A DNA stretch of 64,000 nt from Cololabis saira (Eukaryota > Chordata > Actinopteri > Beloniformes > Belonidae). Position numbers and translations under genes: made by a program. The DNA lies in contig NC_084597.1 of assembly GCF_033807715.1 (NCBI RefSeq), positions 6,555,847-6,619,846 of the forward strand. Reading direction: 5' to 3'. This document shows, piece after piece, positions 1-12,396 of the stretch. Position 1 is the stretch's first letter. The number at the start of each line of letters is the position of its first letter. A model generated the notes under the pieces. The model ran no database searches. It worked only from the letters and a program-made list of their open reading frames with translations, and was not told the origin of the DNA.

Positions 1-1650
1 GGGCTTGGCCAGCTAGAGCCGCTACCGGGCCAAGCCCAAGTTTTCATCTCCATCACGCCAGAGCGCAAGAGCACCTTTGGCATCATTTAAGGTAGGCTAA
101 TCATTTATTTAGGCTACAGTATTGTGTTTTTATGGGCCACAATTGTGCCAACTGCTACTAGGCCTACTGAGTTCTTTATTGTTACATTTCCGTCAATAAG
201 ATCCATTAAATTAGGGTAAAGGGAAAGATTCCTTCTCATCAGAGATGTAGGTTGCAGCGTCTGCAGCCTGACGGAGGCAGCCACCCCGTGAAGGGATGTG
301 ACGGTAGTCTGGACTAGCTCCTTCCAGGTGTGGAACTGTGCCAGATCAGGTAGGTCTGGGTTTGAACCTCTGATCTTATGTCGACAAGGGTGGACTTCCG
401 AAGTTCAACAGAATCTGGCTCATCTTCTGCCGCTGTGAGCATAGTCACCACTGGTCCAGGGGCTGAAGGAAATCTGGACCATTAATCCATCGGTGCGGAT
501 GCGCTATATCTAAGAGGCTCAGGCCTTGTGTAAGATCATCCGCTGGATTTCTCGCCAAGTCGGTTAGAGTTTGAATCTTTGCGATGCGCATGCCAACAAA
601 GACCTTGTAATGGCACGACTCTGATCTCATCCATTGGAGCACCATAGTGGAGTCTGACCTGAGGAACGTCTGCTGGATGGGTATGGTAAGCTCTGCCTAG
701 ATAAGCTTGGTGAACTGAGTGCTAGTGAGTGCTGCGCTAAGTTCTAGAAGTGGCATGCTCAGACGTTTCTTCTGTGCCACTCTTGATCTGGCTAGCACGA
801 AGGAGGTGTAGACATGACCTTGCTCATCAACGGTTCATAGGTAGGCCAGAGAACCATACGCTCTCTCTGACGCATCGCAGAATACCTGAAACACAATGGA
901 AGCAGTAGGCTCGTCTGCACATGGAGGTGTGTAGGTCCATGAGAATTGGAGGTAAATGATATCAGGGAGCTTGTTCACCCAATCTGTCTACTGTTCTCTC
1001 AGAGACTGAGGTTCAATTGGATCATCCCATCCGATGTCCTGCTTCCAGATATCCTAGATGAGGACCTTAGCCCTGGTGGTAAAATGAATGATAAAGCCCA
1101 GTGGATCACACTGACTCACATAGGCTCTATAGTTGTAAAGCGTAGCCCGATTCCTCAACTTCCGGAACTCAACTTCCGGAATTAGCTTGTGTAAGGTTCT
1201 TAACAAGCTTCCGATCTGTGGTACGAAACCGGGGAGTACTGCTTCGGCGTGACACCATAGAGTTATGTCAGCTAAGAAGATGAGTGGCATAGCGTGGGAC
1301 ACCATTTACAGTCACTCTAGTTGTGTCTGTCTGGAGCAGAGTGAAAGCCTGTCGGTCTTCCTTTGAACAACTGACAGCTTTCTCACTGTAGGGCAAGGTG
1401 TCCATTTGCCAAAGACGCTCGACATTACTGAGAAACTCACTGAAAGCTAAGGCTGTGGCAATGCGCAGGTACTGCTGGATTCCAGGCGGGAGATGGACAG
1501 TATCAACTGGCCCTTAAAGCTACCAGACCAGCTTAGTGCAAATAGCAACAGTTCCACCTGAAGGTCCTGCATGTACTGGTTGGACTGGGGTGATCAGGTG
1601 GGGCATATCACACCCGATTAGGAGTAGAGGTTGGGCAAGATTCACGGGGA
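1..1650 (-). mobile_element. Decayed BEL/Pao LTR retrotransposon, pol region
   Basis: Minus-strand reading gives recognisable Pao pol blocks in order. About 1610-1500 reads VGCDMPHLITPVQPVHAGP, the end of the protease-like domain. About 1440-1300 reads WQMDTLPYSEKAVSCS and FTLLQTDTTRVTVNGVPRYA. 1110-1054 reads CDPLGFIIHFTTRAKVLI, the RT-to-RNase H connection. 645-450 reads VLQWMRSESCHYKVFVG and NPADDLTQG, the RNase H region. The blocks lie in different frames with stops between them, so the element is dead. It is cut by the left window edge. Confidence 0.8.
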
Positions 1651-3371
1651 TTAAGAGAAGTTCTCTGAGATGTTTTTATTTCTGTATTTCTGTTGCAACA
1701 CAGCAATTGGATAAGTATCTTATCTTTTATAAGGAACTTTGACCACCTTCAGCATTACTCTTTGACACCTGTAGGGCCGATCTAGATACACCTTTGTGGG
1801 GGCAGGACTGGGCATGTACACCTTCAGTTTGGTTTCCTGGACTGATATTAAAAATCTCAACTTTCTCTCTACTCTACTCTGACTAAATTGTTTGAGCACC
1901 CTAGTTTTGTCTCCAGGGGCGGTCAGAGTCCATGTGGGGTCAAGTAGTCTCTTCAACCAATCATGAGCTGTTAAAATGGTGGAGTTGACATAATCCACAT
2001 CACATCATCCAACTAAAACAAAACAAAGGAATAAAGGATCTGATATCATTGAAAAGGGCATGGCAAGAACAAAAACAGAATAGTTCACTCATGGTGGTAA
2101 ACTGGAGACATACACTTTAATTTTAAAGAATGGAAAATCACATTTAAGGTTTGTTAAGTTAATTCATACATTCCAGTCTTAGAGTTTTCCTCATGAAGTT
2201 CTGGTTGCTGGAGACGGAGTCTGGTCTAGTTCTTCTCAAAGTGATAATTTTACAACTATAGAATCCTTTGCTGTCGCTTCCTTCTGTGGAGTGGTCTGGG
2301 TGAGGACTTTGAGTTACCCCACTTCTGTTAACAGTGTTAGGTTCCAATGTGACATCATGGGGATTCAAAGGTTAAACTGGTTCCTCACGGGTAGGTGACA
2401 AATCTTCATGCACCACTGTTTTCAGATCCAGTAAAGAAATTGTCAAAAGATCAGCCGTTTTGTTTTGATGAATTTTCTGTATTTCCTGCAGTAACAGTTT
2501 CAGGCGTAGTAGTTACACCAGTAACTTACCCCAGCAGCTGAATATTAAACTAAATAAGCAAAAGAAAAATAATTAACCAGAACAACTAAACCAGTTAATC
2601 AAAATAGAAATTGTGTTGGGATGAAGAACCCAAAGCGTAGGCACACAGCAGAATTGTTCTGTGCACTTTAATCAGTGTTGGTACAATTAATGTCATCAGT
2701 AGCGGCACAAGACGGAGCGACTGGACTGGGCTGGAGACCTAGCCGAAAGGCATTAATAAAAAAACGAGAAAAGCAGGCTTACCCGAGCGACGAAAGCTTC
2801 AATACAGTCCAAAACATAGTCACCATCTCACAGTGAGGGCAGAGAGCATACGCCCCACTTCTCAGAACCTCCACAAAGCTGCACCCACAAACAACATGGC
2901 TGACACCGATGTAACGTAATGTATGGCAGCTGTCAAACGGCAGCGCTATAAAATGACTCCCATATAGTTGCACCCATGCCTACCTTACAAGTCCTGTTTT
3001 GTGTTTTTTTGTTTTTATGGCCGGGGTGAATACAAAACACAACAAAGCTATGGGTGTGCTTATCCCTCAATTACCACACAGTGGATGGTCAGGTACAGGC
3101 AAGGACGCAACAGGGAGGATTTAGAGATTTTTCTATGTCCATGTATTGATTCAGGAACAAGAATTATTATTTCTTGCAGTTCTGAGTCCAGACACATTAA
3201 ATTCCAACCCTGGCCTCTAGCTGACAATCTCACCGCAGCTTTGATCAGCCAATTATTTTGGTTAGGCAGAGTAGCAAACTTTCTGATCTTAATTTGTCTA
3301 GCCGCTAAGTGAGGAATCTTAACAACAAGTAAATCACTGAGCACCGAATGGGGTTATTTGGTTTCAAATCA
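1651..3371. other. Intergenic; possible 5' part of the BEL/Pao element and an LTR-like segment
   Basis: 1720-1998 (minus) holds a 92-codon open frame without recognised domain, possibly BEL gag or protease remnant. From 2614 rightward the plus strand starts TGTTGGGATGAAGAACCC. In minus orientation this would be an LTR 3' end (ATTAAA signal about 55 bp before, terminal CCCAACA). No convincing primer-binding site or opposite LTR boundary was found. The rest of the stretch shows nothing recognisable. Confidence 0.25.
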
Positions 3372-3572
3372 CCCACGACCAGTGATGGGCAGAAACGCGT
3401 TAGAAGTAACGTGTTACTGTAATCCGATTTTTCAAGTAACAAGTAAAGTAAGGGATTACAATTGCAAAAACAGTAATTAGATTACCTTTACTTTTCTGAA
3501 AGAAGGCTGCGTTACTGCGTTACTAAATGCACTATTTGTTTTGTGAAAATATCTCATGACTTTGCAAAGTCA

Positions 3573-3747
3573 AGCCTGAATTATGGTTCTGCGTTAAATC
3601 GACGAAGAACATACGCCGTAGGGTACGGCGTAGGGTACGGCGTAGGGTACGGCGTAGGGTACGCAGCGACGACCGCCGTACGGTGAGCGTCGCCGCGTAC
3701 TCTACGCTGTAGGCTCTGCGTCGGTGCGCGGAACCTTAAATCAGCCT
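3573..3747. mobile_element. Palindromic MITE 'AGCCTGA', copy 1, with 12-bp tandem repeat
   Basis: The arms AGCCTGAATTATGGTTC and its near inverse at 3730-3747 enclose GC-rich, CGTAGGGTACG-type sequence. The 3-bp flanks are TCA on both sides (3570-3572 and 3748-3750). The left arm contains a local 12-bp tandem expansion (unit TACGGCGTAGGG, about four copies, 3606-3665). It is inserted inside the hAT at 3380-4432. Confidence 0.75.
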
Positions 3748-3769
3748 TCAGTGGTAAACCAGAGACGAC

Positions 3770-3930
3770 ATGGAGTGCGAGAGAGAGCAGGAGCATGCGG
3801 CGTTTAACGCCTGGAATTACAGACATTATTTTGAGTTTGACTCGGCCAAAAGTGATAAAAACATTCTCGTCCACTGTAAAGTCTGTGTGGGAGGCTCGTT
3901 GCGATACTCCCGGATTCCTCCTCCCCCACT
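3770..3930 (+). pseudogene. hAT transposase BED-finger remnant
   Basis: The open frame from 3770 reads HYFEFDSAKSDKNILVHCKVC. This matches the start of hAT transposase BED zinc fingers, which have aromatic residues before a CxxC pair. The second half of the finger (the H...H/C pair) and the catalytic domain are absent. It survives only as a fragment inside the element at 3380-4432. Confidence 0.6.
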
Positions 3931-4440
3931 GGGGCTGCAGCGCCGGCTGCCTCATCAGACTCCAGCGGGAGAACTGCCGGTGGCCCCTCTGCTGCTAAAC
4001 AGGTGAAACTAGATGTAAGACCAACGGGACTTAGTGCAGCTGAATTGAAGAAGCTTGTCGCAGGTTATATTGTAGTTCAAGTCAGAGAGAGCTGCATTTT
4101 GCCCGACGCAATGTGCATAAATTTAAGACTGAAAATAATAAAAACAAGTTTAAAAATAGACCGTTTCATTAACTTATTGTCATTTAATTTTATATGGTGG
4201 AATATGCACAAAGAATAGAATTAAACTGAAAGTTCTATTGTTTTATATTGTTCCAGTAAAGTGTATTCAGGTTGTGCATCATGTTTTTGAAAAGTAACTA
4301 AGTAAAGTAACTAGTAATGTAAGTAACTACTTTGGAAAATAAGTAATCAGTAAAGTAACAGGATTACTTTTTTGGTTCAATAATCAGTAATCAGTAACTA
4401 ATTACTTTTTCAAAGTAACTTGACCGACACTGCCCACGAC

Positions 4441-4914
4441 AGTATGTCCTCAAGTTATCTGTAACAAGGAGTCCAGCACTGGAGACCAACAAGGCAGCAC
4501 GCTAAACCAACTATCCTAATCAACTAGTTGAGCGATTGACCAGATTGACCAGGTAGTTACAAATCAGTGAGGATGAAAAATATCACAAAAGCATAATGTT
4601 ATGTCAGCACGTGACTATCAAAATTTATTAGTAGCAATATTTTCAACAGGTGGAGGTACACGTTTATTCTGTTACCAAAATCATATTATAAACAACTCAG
4701 GTTTGATTTCGTGGTTTTAAACAGTGTCGGCTGTAGTTATGCAAACGTCCACATGAGGGTAGCAGAAGCTCACTACTAAGACACGCGACAAGATACTAGT
4801 AGGTAGGGGAGTGGTTACCAGCGTAATGACGTCGTCACGTCAGGAAACAACAGGTAAACAACTTTCATCAAAGATCGTCTATACATTTACGTTTATTGAA
4901 CGTCTCTGCTTTCA
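4441..4914. other. Unannotated intergenic stretch
   Basis: No open frame, repeat or RNA gene is recognised between the hAT end and the GTT-rich minisatellite. Confidence 0.3.
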
Positions 4915-5044
4915 TTATGGTTGAAGGTTATTGTGCTTGTTATGATGGTTGTTGTGGTTGTTATTATTGTTATTGTGGTTGTGATGGTTGTTGTTATGAT
5001 GGTTGTAGTGGTTGTTATGGTTGTTCTGATGGTTGTTGTGGATG

Positions 5045-5686
<642 letters not shown>

Positions 5687-6137
5687 TGTGGATGTTCTGA
5701 TTGTGGTTATGGCTGTTATTATGTTGTTATGATGGTGGTTGTGGTTGTGATGATTGATGTGTTGGTTGTTGTTATGGTTGTTATGATGGTTATTTTGGTT
5801 GTTATCATGATTGTTATGATGGTGGTTGTTATGATTGTTTTTGTGGTTGTTGTTATGGTTGTTGTGGATGTTGTTATGATGGTTGTTATGTTTTTTTTAA
5901 ATTTGTAATCTGCATTTTGTCTTAGTATTTATTAACCAAATAATGAGTGTAATATTTAATCATATCGCTCATCTGAAGTGGTATTTGCCTTATTTTACCA
6001 CCTTGTAAGGTCCAGGGGATTATTTCTTTTTCCACACAACTGTACTGTGACCCTGACATTTCAGAGCAACCAGGACCTCTGCCATCACTTCAGCAAGAGA
6101 CGAGAGATAAGGCTGACAGAGTGACGGTGACACTCAC

Positions 6138-6470
6138 CACAGCCATGAGCTGTGAACCTAATTCAAGCCACACATCCCTGTGAAGATCCTCACGCATTTC
6201 ACGTAGGCCGTTTCCAAGGGGATGTACTCCGTACCGAAGATGGAAGAAAGAGCTCCACCCAAACAAGGGCATATCTTTTTCTTTCGTACACATGCTGACA
6301 TTTTCTTCATCTTACACCCAATATGATTCAAGTTTTTTTAAATGTTCCTCTTTCCCAGTATCAATCAAAAACCTTTGCTCGTCATCAGAAATATCCATCT
6401 TTACCCTAACTTCTCTTAGTTGTCGTATTTTGTGCAAAAGCAATCCCGATCAAAGGTTATGGGGATCCTT
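6138..6470 (-). pseudogene. Exon-like minus-strand segments of an unrecognised gene
   Basis: Minus strand 6460-6316 is open and reads REVRVKMDISDDEQRFLI then DTGKEEHLKKLESYW, ending at a plausible donor (GGGT|GTAAGA). 6250-6138 contains GTEYIPLETAYVKC in one frame and ends at a strong donor (GCTGTG|GTGAGTG), but the frame that reaches this donor is a different one. The protein-like composition suggests exons or a pseudogene. I do not recognise the family, and acceptors are unclear. Confidence 0.3.
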
Positions 6471-6620
6471 TATTTTATATAAAAAAAATCCCCAAATATC
6501 TGTACTGTTTCTGATTGGGTGGGCACTGCGCATCATTTTTAGACACAACAATGAACGCATACCGCAAAAGTTGTGTCTCGGCGGAGGGAAGTGTTCAGAA
6601 CAGCACAAAGCGCACACTAA

Positions 6621-6691
6621 AGGCTGATTTATGGTTCCGCGTTACACCAACGCAGAGCCTACGGCGTAGGGTACGCGGCGACCCGCACCGT
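6621..6691 (+). mobile_element. Palindromic MITE 'AGCCTGA', half copy
   Basis: Starts AGGCTGATTTATGGTTCCGC after a TAA and runs through ACGGCGTAGGGTACGCGGCG, then breaks off; the second arm is missing. Confidence 0.6.
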
Positions 6692-7123
6692 ATGTGGAAA
6701 TGCTGTCTTTTTTTCTGCTATTAAAACATGATGTGAATTTGCAAAACTTAAACTAAAAATAATAGTTTTTGACGTGACATCAGAGATTGTACATGCTCTC
6801 TGTGAAAGGATGAGGCAAATCGGGTCGTAACTGCTTCAACTGTGATTCCTTCACAAGGAGCGACCAGGATTTCAAACACGCTTGATTTTCTTGCGACTTC
6901 ACGATTTGTGATCAGGAGCTCGTCGTGAGGTGTTAATCTCTCGTTGTTACCCCACGTATACTGCACGAGGCACGACCAACGATTGGGTCAAAATCCGTCC
7001 CGATCCAAAAAATAGTCGCACCTCGCACAACTGGAAAATCGTCTCAAAATGAGCCGATAATCGCACAGTGTATGCCCGGCTTTAGTTACCAAAAAACTTT
7101 GATCGAACCAGGAATGTTCTTAC

Positions 7124-7229
7124 CAAGGCTCTTCCATGTCGGAAGTGGCTGTTTCCTCTCCTCGGACACCATCACTGGTGCTGGGAGGTGAATTCACACG
7201 TCCAGATGCTTGGGAACCACCAAACACCC
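7124..7229 (-). CDS. Candidate internal exon, unrecognised product
   Basis: The acceptor is TGTTTTTGCAG and the donor CCTTG|GTAAGA, flanking a 106-bp open stretch. It encodes VFGGSQASGRVNSPP and STSDGVRGEETATSDMEEP. The composition (Ser/Glu/Thr-rich, disordered) and two good splice sites make a real or recently dead exon plausible. It lies on the same strand as the segments at 6138-6470 and may belong with them. No family is recognised. Confidence 0.35.
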
Positions 7230-7234
7230 CTGCA

Positions 7235-7800
7235 AAAACACAGTACAGTGTTTTTGTACAGTACAGTTGAGAGGCTGTACAAGCGATTGCTTCTTGGCAC
7301 GATCCCCCACAAAACACATAGCTGGACTAAGGTTATCTGGACTTATGAACTATCAGACCAAACACATTCTCCTATAGGCATGAGGAGATTCAGAACAACA
7401 TACCCTCATGAGCTTTTTTTCTGTTCTACCGAATATTAACTAGATAAACCTTGAGCTGCGAAATTGGTCAATCTTGTTGTTTTTAGTGATGACTGTTTTC
7501 AAGGATGTAATTTCAATATTCTTTTATCTTTATGTGATGGAATATGTTCAGCATTCAGAGGAGAAATAAGACAATACATGTTTACTGCTACATATTCTGT
7601 TATTAGTTTGGTTTATTTGTGTGATAAAATTGAAAACAGGAGTCAAGGTTTGAGAATGATGGGACTGGTAACACAAGAACACCAGACTGAGTCGCCTGCC
7701 TAGAAGGGCAAGAGGAGGGACCAGAGCGTCAATCGGTAGTGTCCTTGCTCGGATTAACTCCCGGGCCGCCAAAAGACACACCAGAGGCGCCGTGTTGGTT
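7235..7800. other. Unannotated intergenic stretch
   Basis: No recognised feature; only short open frames without similarity to known families. Confidence 0.3.
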
Positions 7801-7804
7801 AATA

Positions 7805-7806
7805 AA

Positions 7807-7880
<74 letters not shown>
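7805..7880. repeat. (ATT)n microsatellite
   Basis: About 75 bp of ATT units, preceded by a short AAT stretch, abutting the transposon fragment that follows. Confidence 0.97.
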
Positions 7881-8152
7881 CGAACAATCAGAAGAAGGGG
7901 CGGGGCTAATTTGCATCAATTAGGGTGAAGGAGTCAAAACCGAGTCCGATGACACCACCCACGAGTCTTTATGTCAAACCGTTCAAAAGTTATAGCAGAA
8001 AGAAGGGACTATCAAATATGGACCAATCAGATGAAGGGGGGGCACGCTTTTTGGCGTCTATCGTCGCCACGGTAACGCTTTTGACTGAGAAAAGTAGTGT
8101 GCAAAACTCCTACAGATACAATAGGGCCTTCGCACTGTAAGTGCTCGGGCCC

Positions 8153-8153
<1 letters not shown>
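7881..8153 (-). mobile_element. Fragment of the 'AGGGCCCGAGCAC' repeat family
   Basis: Matches parts of 17739-19029 and 25796-26591, including GGGGCGGGGCTAATT, ACGGTAACGCTTTTGA and the terminal GTGCTCGGGCCCT at the right end. This family is abundant in teleosts. A terminal (AAT)n tract follows at 8153-8190. Confidence 0.75.
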
Positions 8154-8188
<35 letters not shown>

Positions 8189-8499
8189 ATTCTATTTATA
8201 ACGCTCTTTATATTTGAATCAATCTCAAAGTGCTACAATAAAAACAAGTTTTAAAAAATAGCTGCAAAAATAAGATGGACTAAAATTGCAAGAAAAAGTC
8301 AGAACATGGTCCCCTATGCACAGCTAAGAGATTAAAAATACATAGTTCCTACTGAGGTTAGACAAATGCTTTGGTGAAAAACAAAGTATTGAGTCCCCTT
8401 TTGAAGGCATCAAATCATGGTTAAACTCAAACCAGGCAGACTAAATCCTGAACAAAAGACCAACAAAAAAAACCCACAGACCGACACTATCTTCAACTT

Positions 8500-8707
8500 C
8501 ACATTACCAGATCAGCAGTTACTATAAAACTTCCCATCACCCCCCACCTTGGCATGACTCAGGAAACATGAAGGCTCACACTTTGACTCAGCTGTCCAGG
8601 CGGATGCAGACGCTCTCGGACTGCTTTGGGAATTTCTAGAATGTTTGGGAATGGGACACCACCCTCCTACCCACGAGGCTTCCACAGCATGCCATAAATA
8701 AAAACAG
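8500..8707. repeat. 208-bp duplicated segment, copy 1
   Basis: Three visible mismatches relative to 12189-12396, starting CACATTACCAG and ending AAATAAAAACAG in both, with unrelated flanks. The minus strand is open through most of it in both copies, but no family is recognised. Confidence 0.85.
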
Positions 8708-8791
8708 TTCGGCACAGCTGGCCACAATGAATTATTTATTTAGCTAATAGCAGTTTCTGGTGGAAAACCTTTATTTTCAACCGATCACCCT

Positions 8792-9703
8792 CAGGGCTGC
8801 ACTGGGACAAAAAATCGGCCCGGGCATTTTGAGCCTAGACCGGCCCACCAGGTATTGATGGAAAGAAAATGAAGCCTATGAATGAAAACAAACGTTCTTG
8901 TGACACCGCTTGTACACTGTCTTGTTGGTGTGTATGTTCTTGTCTAATAAACCTAAACCTACACCATCCCCCCCCAGTCCCATAGATGTACTTAGTACTG
9001 TTTCTGAAATTTTTGGGGTTTTTCGGGTCGGATCGGGTGTCTATATGCGCAATTTTAACTCTCCAATTAGCACAATACTGGATACCTTCCCCTGCCTCAT
9101 CATCATTTGGCTTGCCTCGACGCGGGGCCCCACGGCTGCTTGAGACCCGGTTGGATCGGTGATTTTTGTAACAAATTTATCAAACGAGCCTTTCAGAGAG
9201 ACATTAAACTCTTCCATTTCCTTTAGTTTTTTTTCTTTTTTCATCCCCTGATGGAAATTTCCTGATCCTGTCTCGTTCTCTCGACATTGTGTGACAGTTT
9301 GTTCCACACTCCACCCGTCTGGATCAGAGCAGCTTGTGTCTGCGCTTGGTCTGACGCAGTTGTATTGAACAACAGACACGCGCATCATTGCACATATATT
9401 TATTGCTACTGCACATTTAGGTCTGTAATGGAACGTGACTGTTGATATTTATAAGGGAAAAAAACGAAAAAAAAATTGAAAAAAAAAAAAAAAAAAAAAA
9501 AAGGCCCCTTGGGCGGTCGCACGGTTCGCACGACCCTTGCGGCTGCTCTGACTTCAGCCCATAACCAGTCTAACTCATCATAACCAATCGGCCAGTGGTA
9601 CGATGGGCCTGCCCGGGCCAAAAAAAAAAAAAAAATCGGCCGGCCCAAAATCGGGCCGGCCGATGGTGATTTTGGGCCGGCCCGGGCCAAAAAAAAAAAA
9701 AAA

Positions 9704-9739
<36 letters not shown>

Positions 9740-9813
9740 GGCCGGCCCGGCCCAAAACCACCATCGGCCCACCGGGCAAATGCCCGGTATGCCCGATGGC
9801 CAGTCCACCCCTG
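8792..9813 (+). mobile_element. hAT-like element with GGCC-rich foldbacks and A/T homopolymers
   Basis: The ends are CAGGGCTGCACTGG and CAGTCCACCCCTG, flanked by ATCACCCT at 8784-8791 and 9814-9821 (exact 8-bp duplication). Inside, 9600-9800 holds repeated GGGCCGGCCCGGGCC blocks alternating with A and T runs. The central A17/T31 block at about 9689-9738 makes a large hairpin. Long frames here are homopolymer artefacts. Confidence 0.85.
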
Positions 9814-9989
9814 ATCACCCTCCATTACATCATCTGGACCAATCACCACACAGTCACGTCCTCTGAACCTGCCACTAATCAACGTCACAGACGGCTCAAT
9901 TCATGCTGAGAAAGCCTCTACTCTTAAAGAAGTGCTCAAAACCCTTAATATATACTTTTGTGTTAAAAGTTCCTGCTATTTTCATCTCA

Positions 9990-10560
9990 CACTGCAAAAA
10001 CTTATTTCTTTTTTTTATATCTTTTTATTTCACAATAATTTTCACAATTCACACTTTCACACCCCATAATTACCCTAAGGAAAAAAAAAAAAAAAAAAAA
10101 AAAACATACATTAAGGGAGAACAAAATTAAATAAATATTAAAAAAATAAATAAATAAATAAAAAAAATATATAATGGCAGCAACAGCGATATCAAACTAT
10201 ATATATCCATACATACATACAAACATACATACATATAAGGCACAAGTTCGAAAATAGAGATACTCATTGGTCCCCTTTGGAAAAATTATCCAGTTTTGAA
10301 AAATAATGGTAACCAAAATTCTTGAAAAATATGACCACGGTTGTATTTTTCCAAAGTAAATTTTTCCAATGGTAAAAAAGCTGAAATTTGATTAAAAAAA
10401 AACTTGAAAGTTGGAAACTTATTTCTAAGAAAGTAGACAAAAAAAAAGCCCTGTTTCATGAAAATGTATCTTACCCCAGATATTATGCTCAAAATAAGAC
10501 CATTTTGATCAGATTCATGGGATATAAGGCTTATTTCTAGAGGGGCTGTTTTTACAGTGC
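9990..10560. mobile_element. Probable MITE with CACTGCAAAAAC termini
   Basis: Begins CACTGCAAAAACTTATTTC and ends with the inverse GTTTTTACAGTG. The same termini and interior phrases (CTTATTTCTA) occur in the elements at 38937-39344 and 50446-50620. No clear target duplication was seen. An A-rich tract with poly(A) lies inside. Confidence 0.5.
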
Positions 10561-11476
10561 AGGTTTTTTATTTTTCAATGCACTTGAAGAAGTACGTTAG
10601 TATGAGCAGCTTAAGAGCTGGACACCTCTGTGGACCTGTGTGAGGCTGGACAAATACACAGATGAAGAACAGTATTTCAACCACATAATTGTCTTCATCA
10701 CGGTGAAAATTTTTGAAAATAAAGTTTTGCATTAAAAGTCTTGTGTTTTTTTAGTTTATAGTGTGTTGGCTCCGCAGGATGTCCCAGGATGTACGCTGAA
10801 TACTTCACACTGATACAAAGCCTCCGAGTGGCTGGGGAGAAAGAGAGCGCTGAAATTACAGCCCGGCTAGCGGCATGCTCCAATAAATAATTGATTGAGC
10901 TAATGCAACAAGCTTACATTCCTCTTACAAAGGCCACTGATAGGGCAACAGTGTGCTGCGCTGTATCAATACCCCAGCTGAGCTGACCATCACTTGGATG
11001 GCATCAACTACCAAGATCTAAAAATAGTAAGAAAAAAAAAAGCTACATTTTTATTTTAAAATCCCCTAATTCATCTCGGGAGATACTTCCTAAATTTCAT
11101 TCATTTGCAAAAAATAAACTCTAAATTGCAAAAATGATCAAACAGTTTTGGAGTTTGGGTTTGCAGAAACGTAACTTTACTATCACAGAGTACTCCTGCA
11201 AAGTTAGCGGTAAACTCTTCATCAAAATTAGCCGTACGATTTAACAGCTAACTCAAAGTGCACATGTCGTCCGAAGGCCATTTTTTGGGCTCTGAAGCTT
11301 TAGTCTTTAGGCACTTTTCCACTAGCACCTACTCGGCTCTACTCAACTCAACTCGGCCTGGTTTCTTTTCCACTACAATCCAGCACCTGGAGCAGAAGTA
11401 GGAGGTTGGAGTGAAGCTGCTGTGACGTATTTGATTGTGTGATCTAAACTAAGAAGACAACAACACTAAAGATGTA
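10561..11476. other. Intergenic; transposon-like fragment near 11310-11440
   Basis: The 11310-11440 part (CACTTTTCCACTAGCACC, ACTCGGCTCTACTCAACTC) resembles a common teleost DNA-transposon terminus. Nothing else is recognised, although 10770-10890 is GC-richer than its neighbours. Confidence 0.35.
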
Positions 11477-12188
11477 CAGAGGTGTCAAGTAACGAAGTAC
11501 AAATACTTTGTTACCTTACTTAAGTAGAAATTTTGGTTATCTATACTTCACTAGAGTAATTATTTTTCAGACGACTTTTTACTTTTACTCCTTACATTTT
11601 CACACAATTATCTGTACTTTTTACTCCTTACATTTTAAAAACAGCCTCGTTACTCTATTTCATTTGGGCCTTTAAATAAAAACTATCCAGTTAAATTGCT
11701 CCATCCGGATAGAGTGAATTTGGTTGTGGTTGTTTCAGATGTTCTTGTCCAGTTTTGTTCTTACATTCGTTCCCTCAGATTCCTGCAACTAAACTTGGAT
11801 GTACATTCCAATAAAGCTTAGGATAAATGATAACATGCCTCTGAAGTTTGACTTTTTGCACCATTACAATACTTATAGGCAACTAGTCATCATATCTGCT
11901 GCTCTCTGAAACACATGTTAATGCTCAATAGTACACATATATGGTTCTTTAATATATTTGCATTATACTAAGATACATTCATTTTCAATGGCTTTTGTCC
12001 TTAATGGCTTTTTTCCCCCTTACATTACTTTTACTTTTATACTTTAAGTAGTTTTGAAACCAGTACTTTTATACTTTTACTTGAGTAAAAAACTTGAGTT
12101 GATACTTCAACTTCTACAGGAGTATTTTTAAACTCTAGTATCTATACTTCTACCTGAGTAATGAATGTGAATACTGAAGACACCTCTG
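11477..12188 (+). mobile_element. hAT-like element 'CAGAGGTGTC', copy 1
   Basis: The ends CAGAGGTGTCAAGTAAC and GAAGACACCTCTG are inverted. It matches 45817-46531 throughout in opposite orientation (for example ACTTTTTACTTTTACTCC). The flanks do not form an 8-bp duplication here, and the right end abuts the duplicated 208-bp segment exactly. Confidence 0.8.
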
Positions 12189-12396
12189 CACATTACCAGA
12201 TCAGCAATTACTATAAAACTTCCCATCACCCCCCACCTTGGCATGACTCAGGAAACATGAAGGCTCACACTTTGACTCAGCTGTCCAGGCGGATGCAGAC
12301 GCTCTCGGACTGCTCTGGGAATTTCTAGAATGTTTGGGAATGGGACACCACCCTCCTACCCACGAGGCTTCCACAGCATGCCGTAAATAAAAACAG
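12189..12396. repeat. 208-bp duplicated segment, copy 2
   Basis: Near-identical to 8500-8707. It begins at the first base after the hAT end at 12188. Confidence 0.85.

Larger units (their letters stand above)
3380..4432 (+). mobile_element. hAT-like element carrying a BED zinc-finger remnant
   Basis: The ends are CAGTGATGGGCAG and CCGACACTG. They are flanked by an exact 8-bp target duplication CCCACGAC (3372-3379 and 4433-4440). Subterminal sequence is rich in GTAAC/GTTAC repeats, typical of this teleost hAT group. The 1053-bp body contains a transposase first-exon remnant and a nested palindromic MITE (3573-3747). Confidence 0.85.

Noticed and set aside
2614..3044. A defined 5' LTR for the BEL/Pao element
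   Set aside because: The left boundary and ATTAAA are suggestive, but no primer-binding site, opposite boundary or second LTR was found.
9406..9888. 160-codon frame rich in Lys and Phe runs
   Set aside because: Runs through A/T homopolymers and GGCC palindromes of a transposon; no domain.
11469..12196. An 8-bp target duplication for the hAT at 11477-12188
   Set aside because: AAGATGTA and CACATTAC do not match.
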